A stretch of DNA of 64,000 nt. Origin: G963665215 sp963665215. GTDB lineage: Bacteria; Chloroflexota; Dehalococcoidia; Lucifugimonadales; CAUZJF01. Of the stretch, positions 49,900 through 57,390 are shown one piece after another (the stretch's first letter is position 1; each line of letters opens with the position of its first letter). Both the position numbers and the translations under genes were made by a program. Under the pieces are notes generated by a model. The model searched no databases. It saw nothing but the letters and a program-made list of their open reading frames with translations, and was not told where the DNA came from. Location: the NCBI GenBank assembly GCA_963665215.2, contig CAXXWW010000017.1, positions 620,001-684,000 on the forward strand. Reading direction: 5' to 3'.

Positions 49900-50414
49900 G
49901 AGCTAGGCTGAGGTAAGAGCGAGCCCAGGAACATAAACGGAGAAGGACCGGTGTCCCCCCTACTCGGTCGCTGAATAAGAACAGGACGCAGGTGACACTA
50001 TTATCACATACGAAAAGAAGATCCATCCGGTGAATTGGGTAATGTACGTACATATTTCTACGCTATTATTCATAATTTCACAAACCGCAGCTTGAAACGT
50101 GTGGCCAGCAAGAGGGCTCCACTCAGGGGCACCTGGGTGGCGAACATCCTTGAGGTCATCGGAAATGATGAGGGGTAGCCAAGGGGCAGGCGCGTGCGTG
50201 GAGGAGTTCGAAGGGAGTGCAAACGAAGTGGAAGCCACCTCCGCTGCCCATCAAACACGAGTTCACGACGCCGACAGATGGGTTTGTTAGCTTGATTGGC
50301 TGGTTGACGGCATCTGTGAGTGATACTACCATGGTTCTCGTCGAGGATGGTGCGTTGCTTGGGTCCAGGCATTTTGATATGGGGAATTCCCGCCAACAGA
50401 AGTGGCTCCGGAAA
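49900..50414. other. Stretch without a recognisable gene
   Basis: Unusually AT-rich for this genome around 49980-50100. ATGTACGTACAT at 50042-50053 is a perfect 12-bp palindrome. Short open frames exist on both strands (for example 50217-50510 plus, 50070-50615 minus) but none resembles a protein I know and they overlap each other. Probably gene debris. Confidence 0.4.
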
Positions 50415-50487
50415 TCTGAACAGGGGGATAAGTGGAATCGCTGCCTGATTGAGGGCATGATAGTGCTCTCGGAGACAGGAGCGAGAG

Positions 50488-50793
50488 ATGAGCAGACGAC
50501 CCCGCCGTAACCACTCGGCAGAGTTCAAGTCGAAGGTGGCTCTTGCCGCAGTGCGCGGCGACCGGACACTTTCGGAGCTGGCAAGCCAGTTCGATGTGCA
50601 CCCGAACCAGATCACGCAGTGGAAGACCCAGTTGCTGGATCGGGCGGCGCAGTTATTTGGGGCCGGGACAGGGCAGGCTGAAAAGCCGGTAGATATGAAG
50701 GTCCTTCACGCTAAGATCGGTGAGCTTGCGTTGGAGAACGATTTTTTAGAGGCTGCGCTCACGAAGGCGGGATTGCCGGGCGCAAGGCGATGA
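50488..50793 (+). CDS. IS3-family OrfA (DNA-binding protein)
   Basis: 101 residues. Helix-turn-helix: RRNHSAEFKSKVALAAVRGD, then LSELASQFDVHPNQITQWK, followed by a leucine-zipper-like stretch (LHAKIGELALENDFLEAAL). It ends in ATGA, overlapping the start of orfB by 4 nt. In IS3 elements OrfA and an OrfAB product made by frameshifting regulate transposition; here re-initiation at ATGA is also possible. Confidence 0.92.
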   Translation: MSRRPRRNHSAEFKSKVALAAVRGDRTLSELASQFDVHPNQITQWKTQLLDRAAQLFGAGTGQAEKPVDMKVLHAKIGELALENDFLEAALTKAGLPGARR

Positions 50794-51617
50794 TCGACCG
50801 CGATCACAAGCTGCCTCTCGCCCGCCAGGCAAAGGCAGTGGGCATCAGCCGCGGGAGCATCTACTACCGGCCACGGCCGGTGGGCGAAGCCGGTCTCGGG
50901 CTGATGCGCCGTATCGATGAGCTGCACCTTGAGTATCCGTTTGCAGGCAGTAGGATGATGCGAGGCCTGCTCCGCCAGGAGGGACTCTCCTCCGGGCGTA
51001 GACACATCGCCACACTGATGCGGCGGATGGGCATCGAGGCGCTGTACCGCAAGCCCAACACCAGCCGGCGACGGCCCGGCCATACGGTGTATCCGTACCT
51101 GCTGCGCGGGCTTGAGGTGAGCAGGCCCAACCAGGTGTGGGCAATGGATATCACGTACATTCCGATGGCCAGGGGGTTCGTGTACCTAGCCGCAGTGATG
51201 GACTGGCATAGCCGCAAGGTGCTGGCCTGGCGGGTATCGGTCACAATGGACACAGACTTCTGCGTGGAGGCGCTCGAAGAATCCCTGGGACGCCACGGCG
51301 CGCCGGAGATATTCAACACAGATCAGGGAAGCCAGTTCACAAGTGACGCCTTCACCGGCCTGCTGAAAGCCAATGGGATCCAGATCAGCATGGACGGGAA
51401 GGGAAGCTGGAAGGATAATGTGTTCGTCGAACGGCTGTGGAAGAGCGTCAAGTACGAGGAGGTGTACCTGAGAGCCTACGAATCGGTCCCGGAAGCCAGA
51501 ACTGGACTCGGGCGGTACTTCGAGTTTTACAATGCCGGACGGCCCCATTCGAGCCTTGGGGGAATGACGCCGGACCAGTTCTTTGACAGAGCGCCTGCCG
51601 AGTCCGCGGCGGCCTAA
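50790..51617 (+). CDS. IS3-family OrfB transposase (DDE)
   Basis: 275 residues. The HTH_21 region (ISRGSIYYRPRPVGE and RRIDELHLEYPFAGSRMM) precedes the rve catalytic domain: WAMDITYIPM (Asp), IFNTDQGSQFTSDAF (Asp) and DNVFVERLWKSVKYEEVY (Glu). It ends with HSSLGGMTPDQFF, typical for the family. Complete frame. Confidence 0.94.
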   Translation: MIDRDHKLPLARQAKAVGISRGSIYYRPRPVGEAGLGLMRRIDELHLEYPFAGSRMMRGLLRQEGLSSGRRHIATLMRRMGIEALYRKPNTSRRRPGHTVYPYLLRGLEVSRPNQVWAMDITYIPMARGFVYLAAVMDWHSRKVLAWRVSVTMDTDFCVEALEESLGRHGAPEIFNTDQGSQFTSDAFTGLLKANGIQISMDGKGSWKDNVFVERLWKSVKYEEVYLRAYESVPEARTGLGRYFEFYNAGRPHSSLGGMTPDQFFDRAPAESAAA

Positions 51618-51880
51618 CGCACGGCAGCGCGATTCCACTTATCAAACCGGGCAGCGCTGTTCAGACAAACGAGACCACCTCTAACTACCTTGCGGGTCTT
51701 GCGACGTTGGAATAGTTGCGGAGCGGAGTATGTGTCACGATTCGAGACACTGACCAGACACAAGCGAACACACTGGCGCCGAAATTATAGAACGCCCCTT
51801 GGCGATATTCGAGAACGCGGAAGCCATGGGGACATGCTTACCATTGACCACAGCAGATCGAAATTAAGGTGGCGCAAGAT

Positions 51881-52855
51881 ATGGAGAGAATCGTTGTCAC
51901 TGGGGCCTCCGGTCAGATAGGGTCGGAACTTGTACCGGAGTTGAGAAGGATATACGGAGATGAGAACGTTGTTGCGGCCGGGCACAAGACTCCCATCCCG
52001 GGCGACATCAGAGAGGCCGGCCCTTACACCTATTTTGAGGTCTCAGAGTATGGGCAGGTCGAGGAGCTTCTGAAGAGACACGAAGCCGACACCGTGTTTC
52101 ACCTGAGTTCAATACTGTCCGCCCTCGCCGAGGAACAGCGGGAGCTCGCATTTGAGGTGAACGTAAGAGGACTCTACAACGTGCTGGAGGCATCGGAGCG
52201 CACCGGCATCAAGCGGGTGATCGTTCCCGGTTCGGTCGCCAACTTTGGACCCGCGGCGCCACGGGACGGTACGCGCGACGATACCGCCCAGAGGCCAAAC
52301 ACGTTTTATGGAATCTCAAAGGTGTACGCGGAGCTGATGTCTGAATACTACAATGGCAAACTTGGCATGAATTGTAGGGGAGTGCGGCTCCCCGGGATCA
52401 TCAGCTGGAAAACGGAGCCGACCGCCGGTACTACCGACTATGCGGTGGCCGTCTTCTATGGTGCGATCCGCCAGAAGCATTACACCTGCTATCTCGAACC
52501 GGACACGCGTCTGCCAATGATGTACATGCCGGACGCCATCCGGTCTCTCATCGAAATCGCCGAGGCCGAACTGCCCGCCCTGAACAGCCGGGCGCACTAC
52601 AACGTGAACTCCATGAGCTTCACGCCCACGGAGTTGTTCGATGCGATCAAGCGCAGGATTCCGGAGCTGACGGTTGACCACGAGATCGATCCCGTTCGCC
52701 AGGCGATAGCCGAATCCTGGCCTGACTCCCTGGACGATTCCGCCGCCAGGGACGACTGGGCATGGGAGCCCATCTACGACATCGATTTGGTGGTGGATGA
52801 CATGCTGAAGAACCTCGGGCACAAAATGGCGGGGGAAAAAGCCCGGTCCGGCTGA
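51881..52855 (+). CDS. SDR-type L-threonine 3-dehydrogenase-like epimerase/dehydratase
   Basis: 324 residues from the ATG at 51881, with GGTGG about 8 nt upstream; a GTG at 51869 is an alternative. Rossmann GASGQIGSELVPELRR, the catalytic Tyr-Lys pair in FYGISKVYAEL, and the long segment RLPGIISWKTEPTAGTTDYA with YTCYLEPDTRLPMMYMPDAI that is diagnostic of short-chain L-threonine dehydrogenases. Oxidises threonine to 2-amino-3-ketobutyrate in relatives. It is intact although surrounded by IS elements and gene remnants; no kbl partner is nearby. Confidence 0.85.
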   Translation: MERIVVTGASGQIGSELVPELRRIYGDENVVAAGHKTPIPGDIREAGPYTYFEVSEYGQVEELLKRHEADTVFHLSSILSALAEEQRELAFEVNVRGLYNVLEASERTGIKRVIVPGSVANFGPAAPRDGTRDDTAQRPNTFYGISKVYAELMSEYYNGKLGMNCRGVRLPGIISWKTEPTAGTTDYAVAVFYGAIRQKHYTCYLEPDTRLPMMYMPDAIRSLIEIAEAELPALNSRAHYNVNSMSFTPTELFDAIKRRIPELTVDHEIDPVRQAIAESWPDSLDDSAARDDWAWEPIYDIDLVVDDMLKNLGHKMAGEKARSG

Positions 52856-52929
52856 AGGCCCGCCCGGGCCATCGCGTTTCAAGGCGGCACGGTCAAGGCT
52901 TTTCGGGAATGAGAGGCTGGCCGATGAGA

Positions 52930-53110
52930 GCATAGTGCAACAGCAATACGGCAAAAAGCGGCTAGTGCTGTCCACGGCCACGCCTCTGGGATCCAGGAAT
53001 TGTCCTTCCTCTTTGCCGAGGCTGCCCCACCTGGCCGAACTTCTGGACCTTACGCGGCGCCCGATCAACCACGTAAACGTTGCCCCTGTCGCGACTGTCA
53101 CCTACAGCGC
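52930..53110 (-). pseudogene. NHL-repeat protein fragment with frameshift
   Basis: One frame reads DSRDRGNVYVVDRAPRKVQK and then breaks; the next frame continues RWGSLGKEEGQFLDPRGVAV. Together they make one NHL blade of the kind VYVVDxxxxRVQKFxxxGxxxxxWGSxGxxxGQFxxPxGVAVD. No start, stop-bounded gene or further blades were found. The rest of 52856-53250 is without a gene. Confidence 0.6.
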
Positions 53111-53250
53111 GGATGCAGTGAGGTTTACAGTGTTGAGTTGATGAGGGCTAGGACCAAGACAGAACTAAGCTAGGCCAGCCGGGGTAGACCCTACCATACC
53201 TGGGAGGCGGGGCAGCCAGCCGAAGCCCCATGCCGGCAACAGATCTGTCG

Positions 53251-54618
53251 GAGGTTACGTCAATAGGTGTGTAAACGACATCAGGCGGCGACCTTCTCAG
53301 CCGTTGATTCAATGGCGATTCCATCCGCATACTGTGCACCGAGATAGACGTCTTCGATCAACTCAGGGGCCTTCAGACGCCTGAAGCGCTGTTCGGCGAC
53401 CATCAACATTTTCCAGATCACCGCTATCGCCCGATCGACCCTCTTGTAGCGCTTGGCGGCATCGGTCCGAAGCCTGAGGGCCGCGAAGGGTGATTCTACC
53501 GGGTTCGTCGTGCGAAGGTGCCCCCAGTGCTCCTTTGGGAAGTCATAGAAGGTGACCATGCGGTCCCAGTCCCGCTCCAAGGCCTCTGAGGCCGCCTCGT
53601 AGGAATGGTCGCCGCACCACCTGGTGAACACCGTCCTGAGCCGCTCAGCCTCTGTCCGAGTCGGCGCGTAGGGGATAGTACGCAGCATGAGCTTGGCCTG
53701 GTCCTGTTGTCGCTTTGGAAGCTTGGCGAGCACGTTTACGATCTTGTGGTTCCAGCAGCGTTGCTCTGCCGCCTGCGGATAGACGTTGCGCAGAGCTCCC
53801 CAGATGCCCAGGTGTCCGTCTCCAACCACCAGCCTCGGGCAGCTCAAGCCCCGGCGCTTGATGTCCCTGAGCACCTCGGACCAGTTCTCTGTGGACTCCC
53901 TGTATCCAGGAACAGCGCTCACCACCACCTTGCTCCCGTCGCTCAGGGCCGCCATCACCACCAGTACCGCCGCCTTCTCCTTCTCAAGACCAGCCTTGAC
54001 GTAGACTCCATCCACCCACATGTAGACCACTTCCAGGTCATCGAGGGGCCGGCTGCGCCATTGGGCAAGCTCATCGTTCCACTTATCCTTCAACCGGGCC
54101 ACCGTGCTCGCCGATACCGGTGCGTCCTCTCCCAGCAGCCCCCGCAAAGCCAGATCGAAGTCGCCTTCGGATAGACCGTGCAGGTACAGCTCGGGGATCA
54201 ACTCAGCAACCTTCCTGGTCCTGTTGACGAACAGCGGCAGCAGCCGGCTCTCGAACTGCTCCTCGGTATCGCGGACTCGCGGCCGCCTCAGCTGTATCGT
54301 TCCCGAACTCAGCGTAAGCCTCCGGGCTCTGCCGTATCCGTTCCGATAGCCGGTATCTGAGTCCGAGTCGGATCTGAGCGCCGACTTCGCCCTTCCCAGA
54401 AACGCCGTCACCTCCTCCTCCAGCAACTCCTGGATCAGCCTCTGGACCTGGCTTCGCACCCAATCCTCCAACTGCTCCCACTCCGGCCTTGACTCCGACC
54501 TACTCTCAGTGCTTTCCTTCCTCATGGGCGGTCTATCTCCTCTCTTGGGCCTCGAGCCCGTGTTGTTCAGAGAGAGGGTACACCGCCTGACTGTTTACAC
54601 ACTTTTTGAAGATACCTC
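53251..54618 (-). mobile_element. IS256-family insertion sequence, copy 2, with 8-bp target duplication
   Basis: 1368 bp, inverted relative to copy 1 and nearly identical. The target ATCTGTCG is duplicated perfectly at 53243-53250 and 54619-54626. Over the coding part I noticed one difference from copy 1, a silent C/T at 48058 (copy 1) versus 53908 (copy 2). The perfect target repeat fixes the ends of this IS exactly and indicates a recent insertion. Confidence 0.96.
53281..54525 (-). CDS. IS256-family (mutator-type) transposase, copy 2
   Basis: 414 residues, identical in protein sequence to the copy at 47441-48685, with the same catalytic segments VYMWVDGVYVKAG and VVGDGHLGIWGAL and the signature TTNPVESPFAALRLRT. 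Both copies look intact and could be active. The 4.5 kb between the copies lies between inverted 1.37-kb homologous arms and could invert by recombination. Confidence 0.95.
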   Translation of the reverse strand: MRKESTESRSESRPEWEQLEDWVRSQVQRLIQELLEEEVTAFLGRAKSALRSDSDSDTGYRNGYGRARRLTLSSGTIQLRRPRVRDTEEQFESRLLPLFVNRTRKVAELIPELYLHGLSEGDFDLALRGLLGEDAPVSASTVARLKDKWNDELAQWRSRPLDDLEVVYMWVDGVYVKAGLEKEKAAVLVVMAALSDGSKVVVSAVPGYRESTENWSEVLRDIKRRGLSCPRLVVGDGHLGIWGALRNVYPQAAEQRCWNHKIVNVLAKLPKRQQDQAKLMLRTIPYAPTRTEAERLRTVFTRWCGDHSYEAASEALERDWDRMVTFYDFPKEHWGHLRTTNPVESPFAALRLRTDAAKRYKRVDRAIAVIWKMLMVAEQRFRRLKAPELIEDVYLGAQYADGIAIESTAEKVAA

Positions 54619-54831
54619 ATCTGTCGTGTCAGTTGGTGCACGCTAGTGGCTCTTTACGGAGCGCTGTCACAGCGAGCTAATCCCCAACCTGATGGCCGGG
54701 CTGAGCGGTGACTGGCAATAGGACTCGTCCACAGAGATCGCGGTGGTCGCAGAGGAGTAAGGATTTTGACAAGTCCTTACCTCGGCGTTCTCAGCGCACT
54801 CTGCGGTGAGTAATTGTAGTTTGGAGGGTAT

Positions 54832-55614
54832 GTGAACAACGCTGACAAGATTAAAGAGAAGTGGTCACGGGGCGAGTTGTGCGTTGGAACCGTCGTGCAG
54901 TTCCTCGACCCCGCGGTGACTGAGCTCTACGGCGAGGCGGGGTTCGACTTCCTCTGGATCGATCTGGAGCACTCGGCGATGAGCGTCTCGGACGCCCTGG
55001 GCCACGCCCGGGCGGCCCGTGGCGCCGACACGGCAGCATTCATCCGAGTCCCTTCGCGCGACCCGGTGCTGGTGAAGCCAATTCTTGAGCTGCACCCTGC
55101 GGCGGTGATCGTGCCCAGGATCGAGAGCGTGGCCGATGCCGAGGCCGCGGTGAAAGCGTGCCGTTATCCGCCCCGCGGCGTTCGTGGAATTGGGCCGTCC
55201 CGCGGCGTCCGCTTCGGCCGACGGGACATGGTCGAGTACCTGGAGGAGTCCGCTCGAGAGACGATGGTGATCCTCCAGATCGAGCACATCGACGCGGTAG
55301 CCGAGATCGACGCCATCCTCGACGTCCCCGGAGTGGATAGCATTGTGCCTGGCCAGGGCGACATATCGGGGTCGATGGGCTTGCTCGGACAGCCCAACCA
55401 TCCCGACGTAGTCGCCGCCGTTGAACGGATCTTCGAGGCGGCCAAGAGCAAGGGTGTGCCCTTTGGCCACTCGACGGGCTACGACCCTGACATAACCCGT
55501 CGGTGGCTCGAGTTCGACCCCAACTGGATTGGCCTGGACGGCGACTGGATCACGCTGTACAAGCACGCGGCCCAGCTGGCGGCCAATGTGCGCGCTCTGG
55601 CCGAGGTTAGATAG
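54832..55614 (+). CDS. HpcH/HpaI family aldolase
   Basis: 260 residues, GTG start with GGAGG 5 nt upstream. Class II pyruvate aldolase features: FLWIDLEHSAMSV (metal/acid region), FIRVPSRDPVLVKPIL (catalytic Arg), IVPRIESVADAEAAVKAC (metal Glu), RYPPRGVRGIGPSR and a later IDLDG-type region (here GLDGDW). Family members cleave 4-hydroxy-2-oxo acids to pyruvate and an aldehyde. The next gene, a ThuA-like protein, lies 122 bp downstream, so a small sugar-acid catabolic unit is possible. Confidence 0.9.
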   Translation: MNNADKIKEKWSRGELCVGTVVQFLDPAVTELYGEAGFDFLWIDLEHSAMSVSDALGHARAARGADTAAFIRVPSRDPVLVKPILELHPAAVIVPRIESVADAEAAVKACRYPPRGVRGIGPSRGVRFGRRDMVEYLEESARETMVILQIEHIDAVAEIDAILDVPGVDSIVPGQGDISGSMGLLGQPNHPDVVAAVERIFEAAKSKGVPFGHSTGYDPDITRRWLEFDPNWIGLDGDWITLYKHAAQLAANVRALAEVR

Positions 55615-55736
55615 CCGCAGAGTACTTGGCCGTTAAACACTGCGACGCCGGTTGGAGTAACGCCGTTGGGCTGGAAGAAGACGTAAGCGTACACGCTGAT
55701 TCCCCGTAAGACATCGAACCTAGTGAGAGGTGATCG

Positions 55737-56408
55737 ATGAAGCTGCTGACGATCTCTGGCGGGCGGCACCCATATGAGGAGACCACACCTGTCCTGGAGC
55801 GGTTCCTGGAGGACGCCGGCCACGATGTAACCGTGAATTGGGACGCCGACGTTCTGAGCGATGCCAGGGAGATGGGCCGGTACGACGCCCTGGTCTTCAA
55901 TACACTGCGAGCGAACGAGACCGCCCTTAACGAGGACGAACAGGTTGGTATGAAGGAGTTCATTAGCGGCGGCAAGGGCTTCGTCTGTATCCACATCTCG
56001 AGTTGCGTACCGGACACATGGCCGGAATACCGCGACATTACAGGCGGCGGCTGGGTTATGGGGACGAGCTTTCACCCGCCGTACGGCCAGTTCACTGTCA
56101 ACATCCAGAACTCGGACCATCCGGGCGTCGCAGGCATATCGGACTTCGTTACGAACGATGAGCTCTACATGGGGATCGAGTACGGCGACGACAACGACGT
56201 GTTCATGACCGCCGACTTCGAGGAGGGGACGTACCAGCGGGGAGGAAAGCCGACCTACATGCCCGCAGGCACGTTCCCACTGGGCTGGACCCTGACCTAC
56301 GGCGACGGGAAGGTGTTCGTCACGCTGCTGGGGCATAACGGCCTGAGCTTCGAGACGCCCGAGTTCCAGAAGATGGTGCTGAACGGAGTCAACTGGGCCA
56401 CGAGCTAG
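55737..56408 (+). CDS. ThuA-like domain protein
   Basis: 223 residues, ATG with GAGAGGTG upstream. Class I amidotransferase-like fold seen in ThuA: LTISGGRHPYEETTPVLERF, VFNTLRANETALNEDEQVGM, GKGFVCIHISSCVPDTWPEY and GKVFVTLLGHN near the end. ThuA proteins take part in trehalose or other sugar oxidation in rhizobia, but activities in the family vary. No signal peptide. Probably coexpressed with the aldolase upstream. Confidence 0.85.
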   Translation: MKLLTISGGRHPYEETTPVLERFLEDAGHDVTVNWDADVLSDAREMGRYDALVFNTLRANETALNEDEQVGMKEFISGGKGFVCIHISSCVPDTWPEYRDITGGGWVMGTSFHPPYGQFTVNIQNSDHPGVAGISDFVTNDELYMGIEYGDDNDVFMTADFEEGTYQRGGKPTYMPAGTFPLGWTLTYGDGKVFVTLLGHNGLSFETPEFQKMVLNGVNWATS

Positions 56409-56511
56409 GTCTGTGTAGCTTATCTCTTTCAGTGCGAGCAGGCAGAACACGGCCTCTTGGGGCGGTATAGCCTGGTGAGTACTGGAACGGCGTGTTCAGA
56501 ACACCCGGCAA

Positions 56512-56622
56512 ATGGTGAGCGGAGCCGCAAAGACATTTGCGGACATGGTGGATGATATCGAGCTGAGTAGGCGCAACCCGGGGATATGCAAGAAATGTCG
56601 GGGGATGGCCGACGCTAGGTGA
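56512..56622 (+). CDS. Possible small CxxC protein or gene fragment
   Basis: 36 codons, MVSGAAKTFADMVDDIELSR and on, with CKKC followed by RGMADAR. The composition looks coding and a CxxC pair suggests a zinc site, but no ribosome binding site is evident and it may be the 3' end of a lost gene. The rest of 56409-56853 has no gene that I can support. Confidence 0.3.
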   Translation: MVSGAAKTFADMVDDIELSRRNPGICKKCRGMADAR

Positions 56623-56853
56623 TCAGAGGAGGCGCCCATGGCTATTGCATGCAGGCCCTCGAATTAGATCCGGCCTCAGAAATCCGCGAAACACTGGTGA
56701 CCAGGCCAGTTGGTGCCGTGATCTAGCCCAACCCTCACTATTGGCTCTCACTCACACGCCAAATGGACAATAATGATTGCCCCTCAGGCGGCTTTCAGCA
56801 GCCAGACTACGCTCCGGGTGTCTGCTAGATTCAGTTGATATGGACTTAACTTG

Positions 56854-56930
56854 TGGCGACCCCGACCGGATTCGAACCGGCGATCTCTGCCTTGACAGGG
56901 CAGTATGTTAAACCGCTACACCACGGGGCC
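56854..56930 (-). tRNA. tRNA-Asp (GTC)
   Basis: 77 nt including an encoded CCA. Acceptor stem GGCCCCG with CGGGGTC (one G-U pair), anticodon stem CTGCC/GGCAG with loop CTGTCAA (anticodon GTC), T-loop TTCGAAT. Discriminator G as expected for Asp. Confidence 0.97.
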
Positions 56931-56961
56931 GCTAGAGGACGAGGGACTACCCCACACTTGG

Positions 56962-56991
56962 ATTGTAGTGTGGTGGCAGGCTCTCGGTCAA
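56962..56991 (-). promoter_or_regulatory. Promoter of tRNA-Asp
   Basis: Minus strand TTGACC (56986-56991), 18-bp spacer, TACAAT (56962-56967). Start of transcription would be near 56955, about 25 nt before the tRNA. The remainder of the 296-bp gap between the two tRNAs holds no gene; CCACACT/AGTGTGG at about 56952-56973 is a small inverted repeat that overlaps the -10 element. Confidence 0.7.
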
Positions 56992-57226
56992 TAGCTCGAT
57001 AGGACCCTTGAATCAGCATTTGCACAGCTAAATGAGAACGGACGCCCCATAGCTCCGAATAGACCGTCGCCAGGGGCGGTCGTGCCCATACCCGTCACCT
57101 GTGAAAGGGTGTTGCCCATGGGCAGAGGGAGCTGTCCGTCCGTTTTTGGAGCCTCATGTTGTCGACGGCACCGGTGCTCTCGCGCCGTCTCGCGGCCGGC
57201 ACACGCTGTAAGAACGAGGGGGTAAG

Positions 57227-57303
57227 TGGTGGGCGGTAATGGATTTGAACCAATGACCTCTGCGATGTCAACGCAGCGCTCTAAACCGCTGAGCTAACCG
57301 CCC
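57227..57303 (-). tRNA. tRNA-Val (GAC)
   Basis: 77 nt including encoded CCA. Acceptor GGGCGGT/ACCGCCC, anticodon stem CTGCG/CGCAG with loop TTGACAT (anticodon GAC), T-loop TTCAAAT, discriminator A. It lies 87 bp after the rpoC stop on the same strand and may be part of the rpoBC transcript. Confidence 0.97.
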
Positions 57304-57390
57304 AGTCAATCGCCTCTGGAGGACCCACCCTCTGACGTAGCCCCGGGGACCAAGTTTAGCAAGGGGGCGTGGCCGAGGTCGATGGCGCCC

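Larger units (their letters stand above)
50417..51663 (+). mobile_element. IS3-family insertion sequence
   Basis: Contains overlapping orfA and orfB. Terminal inverted sequences: TGAACAG at 50417-50423 and its complement at 51657-51663, and an inner ATAAGTGGAATCGC present in both ends but 4 versus 14 nt from the outer repeat. I could not find a clear target duplication, so the exact ends are approximate and one end may have rearranged. Confidence 0.8.

Noticed and set aside
48716..53250. Past inversion of the segment between the two IS256 copies
   Set aside because: After inversion the flanks of each copy would be mismatched, but copy 2 has identical flanks and copy 1's flanks reconstruct one reading frame.
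53605..54174. Plus-strand ORFs at 53.6-54.4 kb and their mirror images at 47.6-48.4 kb
   Set aside because: They are antisense to the two transposase genes and exist only because of the GC-rich codon use.
47348..54618. Composite transposon bounded by the two IS256 copies
   Set aside because: Copy 2 has its own perfect 8-bp target duplication on both sides, and copy 1's flanks rejoin the GMC gene. They are therefore two independent insertions.
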